In this document: positions 34,228-43,134 of the stretch, one piece after another | How the letters are laid out: each line of letters starts with the position of its first letter | How positions within the stretch are numbered: position 1 is the stretch's first letter | NCBI GenBank assembly: GCA_017478485.1 | Contig: JAFVDI010000031.1 | Location: 372,001 to 436,000 of the forward strand | Direction of reading: 5' to 3' | Source of the DNA: Clostridiales bacterium | GTDB lineage: Bacteria > Bacillota > Clostridia > Saccharofermentanales > Saccharofermentanaceae | Length of the DNA: 64,000 nucleotides | Position numbers and translations under genes: made by a program | Notes under the pieces: model-generated | Told to the model about the DNA's origin: nothing | What the model saw: the letters and a program-made list of their open reading frames with translations, nothing else | Databases searched by the model: none

Positions 34228-34256
34228 TTGCACTATGTCAAGGTCAATGGTATCAT
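34228..34256 (+). promoter_or_regulatory. candidate promoter of proC
   Basis: TTGCAC, a 17-base spacer and TATCAT, about 40 bases before proC. The -10 is good, the -35 moderate. Confidence 0.4.
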
Positions 34257-34297
34257 TTGTCCATTCGTAATTATAAATAATAAAAGGAGCGATCGAT

Positions 34298-35101
34298 ATG
34301 AAACTTGCTGTTATCGGTACTGGCAACATGGGCAAGGCTCTTCTTGGCGGCTTCATAAGGGGCGGAGCTGTTAAAGCTTCGGATGCTTATTGCTTTGACG
34401 TAAGGCTTGAGGCGATGGATGCAGTCGCTGCAGAACTCGGGTGCAATACGGCCGGAAGCGTTCAGACTTGTGTTAAGGATGCGGATTATGTGCTTATGGC
34501 GGTTAAGCCGCAGCATTTTGATCCTGCTCTTGCTGATGTCAGTGAGTGCCTCAAGGACGGCGCAATCGTTCTTTCAATAGCTGCTGCCGTTACATGCGAC
34601 AGGATCGCGGGCATTTTAGGAGCCGGAAGAAAGTTCGTAAGGATCATGCCCAACACTCCCGCACAGGTAGGCTGCGGTGTTTCCGCGGTTTGCCCCGTCG
34701 GTCTTTCCGAAGATGAGACAAAGTTCGTAAAAGGACTTCTCGATACATGCGGAACTTCCATCCTTTGCGATGAGAAGACACTTGATGCTATCGGATGCGT
34801 ATCCGGAACAGGCCCTGCTTACGTAATGCTCTTCATTGAAGCAATGGCTGATGCGGCAGTAAGCCTCGGTATCAAGCGCGATGATGCTCTCAAGATCGCT
34901 GCAGGTACGGTAATGGGATCAGGCAAGCTTTGCCTTGATACTGGAACAAATCCCGCAGTACTTAAGGATATGGTCTGCTCTCCCGGAGGAACCACGATCG
35001 CAGGTGTCATGGCACTTGAAGAAAACGGTTTCCGTAATGCGGTCATCAAGTCGGTCACCGCAGCTTACGATAAGACTCTTATTATGCAGGGCAGGAAATA
35101 A
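34298..35101 (+). CDS. proC: pyrroline-5-carboxylate reductase
   Basis: The 267-residue enzyme makes the last step of proline synthesis with NAD(P)H. The N-terminal Rossmann motif is VIGTGNMGKALLGGF, followed by the VKPQ loop (MAVKPQHFD) and RIMPNTPAQVGCG. The signature SGTGPAYVMLFIEAMADAAV near residue 168 and SPGGTTIAGV are intact. The start has AAAAGGAGCG. rnhA follows after six bases, so both probably share a transcript. Confidence 0.95.
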   Translation: MKLAVIGTGNMGKALLGGFIRGGAVKASDAYCFDVRLEAMDAVAAELGCNTAGSVQTCVKDADYVLMAVKPQHFDPALADVSECLKDGAIVLSIAAAVTCDRIAGILGAGRKFVRIMPNTPAQVGCGVSAVCPVGLSEDETKFVKGLLDTCGTSILCDEKTLDAIGCVSGTGPAYVMLFIEAMADAAVSLGIKRDDALKIAAGTVMGSGKLCLDTGTNPAVLKDMVCSPGGTTIAGVMALEENGFRNAVIKSVTAAYDKTLIMQGRK

Positions 35102-35107
35102 CCGTAA

Positions 35108-35554
35108 ATGGGAGCATTGACGGACGTAACCATATATACTGACGGCGCATGCTCGGGCAATCCCGGACCGGGAGGCTGGGCAGCCATACTCATCGCGGGA
35201 AACTACAGGAAGGAACTTTCCGGCGGTGAGGCTAACACCACAAACAACAGGATGGAACTTGAAGGCGTCATTAACGGGCTCCGCGCTCTGACGCGTCCCT
35301 GCAATGTGACCATCTACAGTGACAGTGCATACGTTGTTAATGCATTCAATCAGAACTGGCTCGACAAATGGATGAAAAACGGCTGGAAGAACAGCGCGAA
35401 AGCAGAAGTTGCCAATTCGGATCTTTGGAAGGAACTGGTCGTGCTTACCACGACTCACAAGGTTACTTTCAGCAAAGTCAAAGGCCATGCGGATGATGAG
35501 CTCAACAACAGATGTGATGAGCTCGCAGTTGCAGAGAGCCGCAAATTCAAATAA
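35108..35554 (+). CDS. rnhA: ribonuclease HI
   Basis: The 148-residue enzyme cleaves RNA in RNA-DNA hybrids. All four carboxylates of the catalytic site are visible: Asp in YTDGACSGNPGPGGWA, Glu in NNRMELEGVING, Asp in IYSDSAYVVNAF and Asp in NNRCDELAVAE. No N-terminal hybrid-binding domain is present. It lies directly after proC and before the Nudix gene. Confidence 0.96.
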   Translation: MGALTDVTIYTDGACSGNPGPGGWAAILIAGNYRKELSGGEANTTNNRMELEGVINGLRALTRPCNVTIYSDSAYVVNAFNQNWLDKWMKNGWKNSAKAEVANSDLWKELVVLTTTHKVTFSKVKGHADDELNNRCDELAVAESRKFK

Positions 35555-35573
35555 TCAGAGGCGATACAGGGAA

Positions 35574-36134
35574 ATGGGCAGAATAGATTGTTCTGATGAC
35601 ATGCTTTTCGAGAAGACCGTGTCAAAGGAAACCAAGTTTACGGGACGTGTTTTTGAGGTCGAGGTAAAGACCGTCACGACTCCCGAAGGCGCTACAAGTC
35701 ACAGGGAGATAGTCAAGCACCACGGAGGCGCTTCGATCCTTCCCGTGGATTCAGAACTAAACTGCTATTTCGTAAAACAGTTCAGAAGCCCTTTTGAGAC
35801 CGTAATGACAGAAGCTCCCGCTGGTAAGATCGAACCCGGCGAAGAGCCTCTTGCATGTGCGGCAAGGGAGATCACCGAGGAGACCGGTTTTACTGCAGGT
35901 AAGATCGAGTATGTCGGAAAAATGGCGGCAACTCCCGGATACTGTTCTGAGATAATCAATCTGTATATCGCGACGGACCTTCATTTTACAGGCGGAACCC
36001 CTGATGAAAATGAATATCTGAGAACTGTAAAATGTCCGCTAAAATCAGCTCTTGAAATGGCTGAAAGCGGTAAAATAGAAGATGCGAAAACGCTTGTGCT
36101 TATCTACAAAGCGGCCAGGAGGTTCGGCATTTGA
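35574..36134 (+). CDS. Nudix hydrolase, ADP-ribose pyrophosphatase type
   Basis: The 186-residue protein carries a complete Nudix box: GKIEPGEEPLACAAREITEE, then TGF (GX5EX7REUXEEXGU). The N-terminal FTGRVFEVEVKTVTTPEG and HREIVKHHGG segments match ADP-ribose pyrophosphatases such as NudF/YqkG. It should cut ADP-ribose or a related nucleotide sugar. The first plausible ATG is at 35574 with CAGGGAA nearby; an internal ATG at 35601 is also possible. Its TGA overlaps the TTG start of ftsK. Confidence 0.9.
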   Translation: MGRIDCSDDMLFEKTVSKETKFTGRVFEVEVKTVTTPEGATSHREIVKHHGGASILPVDSELNCYFVKQFRSPFETVMTEAPAGKIEPGEEPLACAAREITEETGFTAGKIEYVGKMAATPGYCSEIINLYIATDLHFTGGTPDENEYLRTVKCPLKSALEMAESGKIEDAKTLVLIYKAARRFGI

Positions 36135-39130
36135 GCAGGTTTGAGAACAAAAAAGAGATAGTCGGATTAGGGTTGTTCTTTTTGGCAGCCGCGATAATCC
36201 TCATATTCTACCTGCCGGTAAGCCTGACAGGAATCATCGGAAGCTTCGTCAAGACCGTTTTCTTCGGTCTTATCGGATGCATGGCATATGCGATTCCGCT
36301 CTATGTGCTCTATGTTGCCCTTGATGTCTTTTTCGAGAAGAGGGAGGGCGTATCAGGAGTCAGAGTCAGGTCGGTCATATTGCTTCTCGTAAGCTTTGCT
36401 TCTTTGCTTGCACTGATCACCATGGATTTCGATTATTTCAGGGAGATCAGTGCTGCCGATAACGGAAAGGTTTCAGCTTTGAAAGCGCTGGGAACTCTCT
36501 GGGAATCAGGCGGAAACCAGGCGCTTATCTGCAGACCCGGCTCTGCCACGGTTTTCCCGGGCGGACTTGTCGGAGGTGCCATTGCCGTAGCTCTTAATGA
36601 GGTTACGGGTAAGATCATTGCGATCATGGCAAACATCGTTTTCATAATCACACAGATAATTCTTGTATTCCGCGTATCTCTCAAGGCTACCGCCAAGAAG
36701 ACATACAAGGCCATCAGCTCTGCTTCCAACAGGGTATATAAGACGGTTGTTTCCAAGAAGGATCCCAGAAGAGACCCGGGCTATTCGATCTATTCCGGCA
36801 AGGAATCTTTCGGTCAGCCGGCCAGAAGACCCCAGGGAGCCCCTGCAAGACAGAACGGTGCTGCCATAATATATGGTGACGGCAGTGCTCCTGCAACGAC
36901 ATCCGTTCCCGCAAACAGCCGCAGACCTGCGAGTGCCCCGTCCAAGCCGCTTGGTCCTTCACGTCATGGAAGACCTGATGCTTTTGATTCCTCACTCCCG
37001 ATCGACAGCAGAACTGGATTCGTCGACGTTGCCAAGATGACGGGTGATGCAAATGCAGCAGGCAGGACTGACCCGGGCAAGCTTACCTATAACGAGAAAG
37101 AATACAATGTCAGAGACGGTGAGTCTCCCGTTGCTAATTTTGAATACACGGCTGATGCCGTCACCATTCCCGGAATGATGAACAGGAAGCAGCCGAAGGT
37201 GCCGGATTTCCTTGATCCCAACTATAAGGAACCGGATTTCTATGATCTTACGCAGGATGATGTCAGACAGCCTGCACCCAGTTCCGGCACTTATGAAGAG
37301 TTCAATCCTTATGAAGTGGATGACGATACGGAAGGTTCAGGTTACGACTATGTCAATGAGGATGACCGCAGGGTAAGACATCCTGAAGTCGATCTCGGCG
37401 CCATTGACGGTGCAGCAGAAGAAAGCGTCAGCAGTTTCGTCATGCCGTCTGCGGCTCCTGCTCCCAGAAAGCCTGCTTCTCCGCCTTCGAACGGACGCAT
37501 TACCATCAATGCCGGGACAGAGGATACTGAAAACTTCTCCAGAACTGAAGGCAGGATAATGAAGACCAATGAAGAGTCTTCACGCACAAAGAATACGAAC
37601 ATCGAGTTTACTGCTGAGACACAGGAACGTGAGAAAGCAAAGAAAGCCCGTGACAGCAGACTCAGGAAATACACACCTGCGCCTACGTCGCTCCTTTCAC
37701 CTGATGAAGTACAGCGTGATGCCGGCAATAAGGACGCAATGCTCCGTGAAAAGGCTTATAAGCTTGAGGATGCATTAAGGAGTTTCGGCATTGAAGCTGA
37801 AGTTAAGAACATTACCCACGGTCCTGCGATCACCAGGTTCGAGCTTACACTTAAGGTCGGAACAAAGGTATCCAGAGTCACACAGCTAGAAAATGACATC
37901 AAGCTCGCCATGGCTGCCGTTTCGATCAGGATCGAAGCGCCTATTCCGGGAAAGAGCGCCATCGGTATCGAGATACCTAATGACAAGCCTACTGCAGTTC
38001 ACCTGAGAGGACTCGTTGAGACCAAGGAATTCAAGGCTTCGACACCTCTGACAGTTGCACTCGGACGTGACATCCCGGGCAGGCCGATCTATTGCGACCT
38101 TGCCAAGATGCCGCACCTTATGATCGCCGGTTCTACGGGTTCAGGTAAGTCCGTATGTATCAACTCGATCCTTACGAGTATCCTCGTACATACTTCTCCG
38201 AAAGATGTCCGTATGATCCTCGTTGACCCTAAGGTCGTTGAACTTGCCGTATATAACGGTATTCCGCATCTCATCATGCCGGTCATTACTGAGCCTAAGA
38301 AGGCGGCTGCAGCTCTTAACTGGGCTGTAGTAGAGATGCAGAGAAGATACAAGCTTTTTGCTGAAGGCCAGGTAAGAAACATCAGCGGCTTCAATGAAAA
38401 GTATGCAAATGATCCGACTGTTGAGCATCTTCCTTTTATCGTTCTGGTAATCGACGAGCTTGCCGAGCTCATGAGCGTTGCTGCGAAGGAAGTCGAGACT
38501 TATATCTCGCGTCTTGCTGCTCTCGCAAGAGCTGCCGGAATCCATCTTCTCATCGCAACGCAGAGACCTTCGGTTGACGTCATTACGGGTGTAATCAAGG
38601 CAAACATCGGTTCAAGGATCGCGTTCGCAGTTACATCCGGTGTTGACTCCAAGACCATTCTCGACCATGTCGGTGCCGAGAAACTTCTCGGTAAGGGCGA
38701 CATGCTCTATGCGCCGATGAGCGCTCCCCAGCCTGTCAGAGGACAGGGTGCGTTCCTTAAGGACGAAGAGGTTGAAGTTGTCATCGAATACCTGAAGAAC
38801 AAATACGGTTCAATGTATGACGAGGATATCATCAACGAGATCGATAGGACCGCTGAAGGCGCAGAAGGCGGCGCCATGGATGCTGTGTCTGGCGGAGATT
38901 CCGGGCCTTCCAATGATCTTTTCGAACAGGCGGTAGAGACCGTTATCGAGAACGGAAGTGCGTCGGTATCAGTCCTGCAGAGACGTCTGGGGATTGGTTA
39001 TCCTCGTGCCGCACGTCTCATCGATGAGCTTGAGAAAAAACAGATCATCGGACCTTTCGAGGGAAGCAAGCCCCGTAAGATACTTGTTACCAAGACCGAG
39101 TGGCTTGAGATGAAAGCGAGGAACAGCTGA
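36131..39130 (+). CDS. ftsK: DNA translocase FtsK/SpoIIIE
   Basis: The 999-residue protein has four N-terminal membrane helices (residues 1-200), a Pro/Ser-rich linker of about 340 residues, and a RecA-like motor with Walker A GSTGSGKS at 667-674, Walker B LVIDELAELM and an ATQRP sensor. A C-terminal gamma winged-helix ends the protein (SVLQRRLGIGYPRAARLIDEL), which in relatives reads KOPS/SRS sequences. It pumps chromosomal DNA through the closing septum and, in spore formers, into the forespore. It starts at a TTG overlapping the Nudix stop (TTGA), which implies coupling. pncC follows after one base. Confidence 0.96.
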   Translation: MSRFENKKEIVGLGLFFLAAAIILIFYLPVSLTGIIGSFVKTVFFGLIGCMAYAIPLYVLYVALDVFFEKREGVSGVRVRSVILLLVSFASLLALITMDFDYFREISAADNGKVSALKALGTLWESGGNQALICRPGSATVFPGGLVGGAIAVALNEVTGKIIAIMANIVFIITQIILVFRVSLKATAKKTYKAISSASNRVYKTVVSKKDPRRDPGYSIYSGKESFGQPARRPQGAPARQNGAAIIYGDGSAPATTSVPANSRRPASAPSKPLGPSRHGRPDAFDSSLPIDSRTGFVDVAKMTGDANAAGRTDPGKLTYNEKEYNVRDGESPVANFEYTADAVTIPGMMNRKQPKVPDFLDPNYKEPDFYDLTQDDVRQPAPSSGTYEEFNPYEVDDDTEGSGYDYVNEDDRRVRHPEVDLGAIDGAAEESVSSFVMPSAAPAPRKPASPPSNGRITINAGTEDTENFSRTEGRIMKTNEESSRTKNTNIEFTAETQEREKAKKARDSRLRKYTPAPTSLLSPDEVQRDAGNKDAMLREKAYKLEDALRSFGIEAEVKNITHGPAITRFELTLKVGTKVSRVTQLENDIKLAMAAVSIRIEAPIPGKSAIGIEIPNDKPTAVHLRGLVETKEFKASTPLTVALGRDIPGRPIYCDLAKMPHLMIAGSTGSGKSVCINSILTSILVHTSPKDVRMILVDPKVVELAVYNGIPHLIMPVITEPKKAAAALNWAVVEMQRRYKLFAEGQVRNISGFNEKYANDPTVEHLPFIVLVIDELAELMSVAAKEVETYISRLAALARAAGIHLLIATQRPSVDVITGVIKANIGSRIAFAVTSGVDSKTILDHVGAEKLLGKGDMLYAPMSAPQPVRGQGAFLKDEEVEVVIEYLKNKYGSMYDEDIINEIDRTAEGAEGGAMDAVSGGDSGPSNDLFEQAVETVIENGSASVSVLQRRLGIGYPRAARLIDELEKKQIIGPFEGSKPRKILVTKTEWLEMKARNS

Positions 39131-39131
39131 T

Positions 39132-39611
39132 ATGACTGATAACGCTGTCCGCGCCGTTGAACTTTTCAGATCCATGGGCAAAACTTTCGGGTTTGCCGAA
39201 AGCCTTACGGGCGGAATGATATCTTCGGAGATCGTAGGCGTTCCCGGAGCATCAGCGGTTTTCTCCGGTTCGGTCGTTTCATATACAAATGAAGTGAAGA
39301 TGAATGTTCTCGGAGTACCTGCCGGCGTCATCGAGAAGAACACTGAAGTATCTGCAGAATGCGCTGAAGCAATGGCTGAGGGTGTCTGCAGGACGATCGG
39401 ATGCGATTACGCGGTTGCCGTTACCGGTATAGCGGGTCCTACCGGAGATCTTCCCGGAAAGCCTGTCGGAACAGTCTATTTCGGTTATCACGGTGATGGG
39501 AAGACGGGCTCGTTCAAACGCTGTTTCGAAGGTGACCGTTTGGAAATCAGAAATAAAACAACAGAGTGTGCGATCGAAACGCTGATCGGGGCTTTGGAAG
39601 GGAAGATATAA
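39132..39611 (+). CDS. pncC: nicotinamide-nucleotide amidase (PncC / CinA C-terminal domain)
   Basis: The 159-residue protein is the stand-alone C-terminal domain of CinA. Signature segments are FAESLTGGMISSEIVGVPGASAVF, VSYTNEVKMNVLGV and AVTGIAGPTG. It deamidates NMN to nicotinate mononucleotide in pyridine nucleotide salvage. The N-terminal molybdopterin-like half of CinA is absent and no truncated remnant is seen upstream. In many Firmicutes full cinA sits directly before recA; here murJ lies between. It abuts murJ, which starts with GTG on the next base. Confidence 0.92.
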   Translation: MTDNAVRAVELFRSMGKTFGFAESLTGGMISSEIVGVPGASAVFSGSVVSYTNEVKMNVLGVPAGVIEKNTEVSAECAEAMAEGVCRTIGCDYAVAVTGIAGPTGDLPGKPVGTVYFGYHGDGKTGSFKRCFEGDRLEIRNKTTECAIETLIGALEGKI

Positions 39612-41246
39612 GTGTCAGAAAATACTTCGGACAAGCCTGTGATGCAGCAGCCAAAGAAGAAAGGGATGAGTTTCGGCTTATCCGCTTTCATTGTCGGTCT
39701 CGGACTCATTATAACCAAGGCATCAGGCCTTTTAAGAGACATTATCGTTTCTGACAGATTTGGCGTCGATCCAGCAACTGCAGATATCTACCGCGATGCT
39801 TTTACGCTTTCTTTCACGATACCTGATCTGTTCTATAATCTCCTCGTCGGCGGAGCTATCTATTCGACCGTGGCACCTTATCTTTCAGCCCAGCTCGCGA
39901 CCGGCAATGAGAAGAAGGGCGTAAGGACAGTCAGCATCTTTATCTCTGTAGTATCGGTCGTAATGATCTTTTTCTGCACGCTCGGTACTGTCTTTTCCGA
40001 GCAGTTCTACTCGCTTTACGCGCTGAACAAAAACACCAATCCCATAACGCTTCAACTTGCAGCGCAGGCTTCCAAGCTTCTTTTCCCGCAGATATTCTTC
40101 ATAATGCTTGCGGCTCTGTGCAACGGCGTGCTGAATTCGTACAGAAGGTTCACTATCACTTCATTCGGACCTGTCATCTATAATGTTCTGGTCCTTATGG
40201 CTATTGCGTTTTTAGGCGGCCAGACCCAGCAGAAACTTATGATGACTACCGGCGGCATACTTGCAGCAGCCGTAATCTATTTCTTCTGCCAGTATTTCTT
40301 CGGCTTTAAACAGATGAAGCAGTTCAGGTTTAATTTCAATCCGGTCGATAAGGATTTTATAGCGCTTTTCAAGAGGGCGATACCGATCCTTATTTCTGCT
40401 TCGATCACGCAGATCAATATCGTTGTGCTCAACTTCTTTGCCAACAGCTTTGATAAAGGCAGCATCTATGGTTACCGCAACGCTTCAACGATCTGGCAGA
40501 TCCCTTATTCCGTATTCGTTGTTGCCATCACGACGGTCATGACACCTCAGCTGGCAGGAGACTACGGTTCAAAGAAGATGGATGAATGCTCCAGACTTCT
40601 TTCCAAATCAATGAAGAATGCTTTGTTCCTTTCCATTCCTTCGGCAGCATTCATTGCGGTCATGAACCTCGATGTCGTAAAAGCGATATACCAGTGGTCT
40701 TCCAGATATACCGATAAGAATGCCGATACCGCAGCCGTATTCCTGTTAGGTTTTTCGTCAGCGATAATAACGGCTGCTGTTATTCACGTATTCAACCAGG
40801 CGTTCTATGCTATCGGCCAGACACGCATTCCGCTTCTTGCAGGTATCGTGGGACTCGTACTCAATCCCGTTTTCTGCATTGTGTTTATTAATCTCGGCAT
40901 AGGACCGCTGTCTCTTTCATTTGCATATTCCGCAACCAATTTCTGCCAGATGATCCTTTTGTCGGTTCTTTACTGCAAACGGAAAGAACTTGCGCCTCAC
41001 GGCATTGTTGGTTTCCTTGTAAAAGCATTTGCGGCAGCTGTTGTTATGGCGGTCGTATGCTTTGTGTTCGACAAGCTCCTTCCTGGACACGGAGGAAAGA
41101 TCCAGCAGCTTATGATCTTCGGAGTAAAGGGCATAACAGCTGTGGTCATTTACTTCGTTATTGCCATCCTTCTCAAGATGGAGGAAGCCGGTTTCTGGAT
41201 AAAGAGAGTCAGCGGCAAGCTCAAACGCGGAGCGAAAAAGGCCTGA
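39612..41246 (+). CDS. murJ: lipid II flippase MurJ
   Basis: The 544-residue polytopic protein has about 14 membrane helices and MurJ/MviN family marks, such as the N-terminal SGLLRDIIVSDRFGV with its conserved Arg-Asp, the DLFYNLLVGGAI segment and the later NQAFYAIGQTRIPLLAGI stretch. It moves lipid II across the membrane for wall synthesis. It begins at a GTG immediately after the pncC stop, so translation is probably coupled. After it lies the recA control region; no convincing terminator follows the gene. Confidence 0.93.
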   Translation: MSENTSDKPVMQQPKKKGMSFGLSAFIVGLGLIITKASGLLRDIIVSDRFGVDPATADIYRDAFTLSFTIPDLFYNLLVGGAIYSTVAPYLSAQLATGNEKKGVRTVSIFISVVSVVMIFFCTLGTVFSEQFYSLYALNKNTNPITLQLAAQASKLLFPQIFFIMLAALCNGVLNSYRRFTITSFGPVIYNVLVLMAIAFLGGQTQQKLMMTTGGILAAAVIYFFCQYFFGFKQMKQFRFNFNPVDKDFIALFKRAIPILISASITQINIVVLNFFANSFDKGSIYGYRNASTIWQIPYSVFVVAITTVMTPQLAGDYGSKKMDECSRLLSKSMKNALFLSIPSAAFIAVMNLDVVKAIYQWSSRYTDKNADTAAVFLLGFSSAIITAAVIHVFNQAFYAIGQTRIPLLAGIVGLVLNPVFCIVFINLGIGPLSLSFAYSATNFCQMILLSVLYCKRKELAPHGIVGFLVKAFAAAVVMAVVCFVFDKLLPGHGGKIQQLMIFGVKGITAVVIYFVIAILLKMEEAGFWIKRVSGKLKRGAKKA

Positions 41247-41302
41247 CTGCTCAGTATTGATCCGGAATTCCTGCCATTTAACTCCGGGAAAACGCTGTTC
41301 AC

Positions 41303-41375
41303 TTTGTCGGTGTTTGTCGGTAAATCACCGCAAAGGCTAAAGAACATTATGTTCTGTTTTGTCGGTATTTGTACC
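41303..41375 (+). repeat. GTCGGT repeat set upstream of recA
   Basis: TTTGTCGGT occurs twice at 10-bp pitch (GTCGGT at 41306 and 41316), followed by AAA and an inverted ACCG at 41327. A further GTCGGT lies at 41361, with a degenerate GTACCA 10 bp on. The order and spacing match the comEA element. Together they look like operator sites upstream of the promoter. Confidence 0.7.
41341..41355 (+). promoter_or_regulatory. perfect AGAACAT-T-ATGTTCT dyad, LexA-like with a five-base centre
   Basis: Seven-base arms are perfectly inverse around one T. It resembles a Gram-positive SOS box (GAACATATGTTC) with one extra central base. It lies 42 bases before the recA -35. Confidence 0.5.
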
Positions 41376-41396
41376 ATTAATGTCGCACATTATCTG

Positions 41397-41425
41397 TTGA
41401 CAAAAGTGTATCATAACAATAGAAT
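41397..41425 (+). promoter_or_regulatory. recA promoter
   Basis: TTGACA, a 17-base spacer and TAGAAT form a near-perfect housekeeping promoter about 50 bases before the recA ATG. Confidence 0.85.
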
Positions 41426-41439
41426 TAACTCATAAATAA

Positions 41440-41451
41440 GAACAAATGTTC
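41440..41451 (+). promoter_or_regulatory. LexA/DinR (SOS) box of recA
   Basis: GAACAAATGTTC matches the Gram-positive LexA operator GAAC-N4-GTTC. It lies just downstream of the predicted transcription start, where LexA would block the promoter. Confidence 0.8.
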
Positions 41452-41473
41452 AATGCATTGATTGGAGGCTTTT

Positions 41474-42610
41474 ATGGCTAAGAGTAAGAATTCAACTAAG
41501 AGTGCAGTTGCACCGGTACAGGATCAGAGCGAGCGCAGGAAGGCACTTGATGCCGCAATGGCGCAGATCGAGAAGCAGTTCGGTCAGGGTGCCGTCATGA
41601 GACTCGGTGACCAGACTCACATTGATATTGAGACTATTCCTACAGGTGCACTTACGCTTGATATCGCTCTCGGTATCGGCGGACTTCCCAGAGGAAGGAT
41701 CGTAGAGATCTATGGACCTGAATCTTCAGGTAAGACCACAGTTGCGCTTCACTGCGTTGCTGAGGCTCAGAAGCAGGGCGGAACCTGTGCATTCATCGAT
41801 ACAGAGCATGCTCTTGATGCAAACTATGCTGCTAATATCGGTGTAGATATTGATAATCTTCTTCTTTCACAGCCTGATACAGGTGAGCAGGCATTGGAGA
41901 TCTGCGAGACTCTTGTACGCAGCGGATGCATTGATGTTGTAGTTATCGACTCCGTTGCAGCACTTGTTCCGAGGGCTGAGATCGAAGGCGAGATGGGCGA
42001 TTCCCATGTCGGACTTCAGGCGAGACTTATGAGCCAGGCTCTCAGAAAGCTTGCTCCTGTTGTTGCTAAATCTAATACTATTTGTATCTTTATTAACCAG
42101 CTCCGTGAGAAGGTCGGTGTCATGTTCGGTAACCCTGAGACTACACCGGGCGGCCGTGCGCTCAAATTCTATGCTTCAGTCAGACTTGATGTAAGGAAGA
42201 CAGAGACTCTCCGTAACGGTACTGATGTTATCGGTAACCATACAAGAGTTAAGGTTGTTAAGAATAAGGTTGCTCCTCCGTTCAAGGAAGCTGAATTCGA
42301 CATCCTCTATGGTAAGGGCATTTCTTCCGAAGGTTGCATCCTCGATCTTGCTGTCGAGAACAACATCGTTGACAAGAGCGGTTCCTGGTTTGCATATAAG
42401 GGCAATAAGATCGCTCAGGGCCGTGATGCCGCTAAGACTTATCTCATTGAGCATCCTGACGTAAGAGAAGAGATCGAGACTCTCGTAAGAGAATCTTACA
42501 TGCCCGCTGAAGATGATGATACTGAAACTGCAGCTCCTGCTGCAGCAGCTGATAAGGCAGCAGCTCCTGCGGCAGAAGAGGATGACGATATCCTCGGTAT
42601 CGATCTCTGA
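41474..42610 (+). CDS. recA: recombinase RecA
   Basis: The 378-residue recombinase has Walker A GPESSGKT at residues 81-88, the [21 protein letters not shown]alker B region, and the [21 protein letters not shown] loop 2 region. The C-terminal tail is acidic and Ala-rich. It drives strand exchange and LexA self-cleavage. A TTG twelve bases earlier is in frame, but the ATG at 41474 has GGAGG five bases upstream. Its promoter carries an SOS box. A strong hairpin between recA and recX probably limits recX expression. Confidence 0.98.
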   Translation: MAKSKNSTKSAVAPVQDQSERRKALDAAMAQIEKQFGQGAVMRLGDQTHIDIETIPTGALTLDIALGIGGLPRGRIVEIYGPESSGKTTVALHCVAEAQKQGGTCAFIDTEHALDANYAANIGVDIDNLLLSQPDTGEQALEICETLVRSGCIDVVVIDSVAALVPRAEIEGEMGDSHVGLQARLMSQALRKLAPVVAKSNTICIFINQLREKVGVMFGNPETTPGGRALKFYASVRLDVRKTETLRNGTDVIGNHTRVKVVKNKVAPPFKEAEFDILYGKGISSEGCILDLAVENNIVDKSGSWFAYKGNKIAQGRDAAKTYLIEHPDVREEIETLVRESYMPAEDDDTETAAPAAAADKAAAPAAEEDDDILGIDL

Positions 42611-42623
42611 TAATTGAGTGTTG

Positions 42624-42669
42624 TCTGCCGGAACTGTTTTGACTTAATGGTTCCGGCAGAACTGTTTTT
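42624..42669 (+). terminator. recA-recX intergenic terminator/attenuator
   Basis: TCTGCCGGAAC and GTTCCGGCAGA pair over 11 bases, followed by ACTGTTTTTATT. recX starts only seven bases after the T tract, so read-through is probably needed for recX. Confidence 0.85.
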
Positions 42670-42675
42670 ATTCAT

Positions 42676-43134
42676 ATGAGTGATAAAGAAATAAAAGAGG
42701 CAGTATCCTGTGCGATCAGGCATATAGGAACAGGCGTGTATTCTTCAGGCAAGATATATATTTATCTTGCCAATAAGGGATACGATGAATCTGTTTGTGC
42801 CGCCGCTGTTAAAGAACTCGTCAGCACAGGTTATATTGATGACAGCAGGGCAGCAAGGAAGGTCCTTTTTGTCCGTTCTGGTAAGAAGCAGGAGAGCAGG
42901 AATTACATGTTCAAGCGTCTGCTCGAGGCCGGAATAGATTCTGATGTTGCTGATGATGTCGTTGCTTCTCTGCCTTCTGATGTCGACACCTGCAAGACCT
43001 TATTTGAAGCAAACTTCGGTTCATCAGATGAAGATTATTCAGACAGGGAAGACGAATTCATCAAGCTGGCACAGCTTAGAGGATACGGAGTAGAGACCGC
43101 ACGGACTGCATTCAGGCAGTTTCTTGAAGGTTGA
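42676..43134 (+). CDS. recX: regulatory protein RecX
   Basis: The 152-residue protein is built of three-helix RecX repeats, with SSGKIYIYLANKGYDESVCAAAVKEL, DDSRAARKVLF and a C-terminal YGVETARTAFRQFL. RecX binds RecA filaments and restrains them. No ribosome site precedes its ATG; the upstream sequence is the T tract of the recA terminator. Its position and this weak start fit low expression relative to RecA. It ends flush against the convergent MBL gene. Confidence 0.9.
   Translation: MSDKEIKEAVSCAIRHIGTGVYSSGKIYIYLANKGYDESVCAAAVKELVSTGYIDDSRAARKVLFVRSGKKQESRNYMFKRLLEAGIDSDVADDVVASLPSDVDTCKTLFEANFGSSDEDYSDREDEFIKLAQLRGYGVETARTAFRQFLEG

Noticed and set aside
41262..41287. CCGGA/TCCGG stem after murJ as a terminator
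   Set aside because: A 16-base loop, a five-base stem and no T tract. Not convincing.
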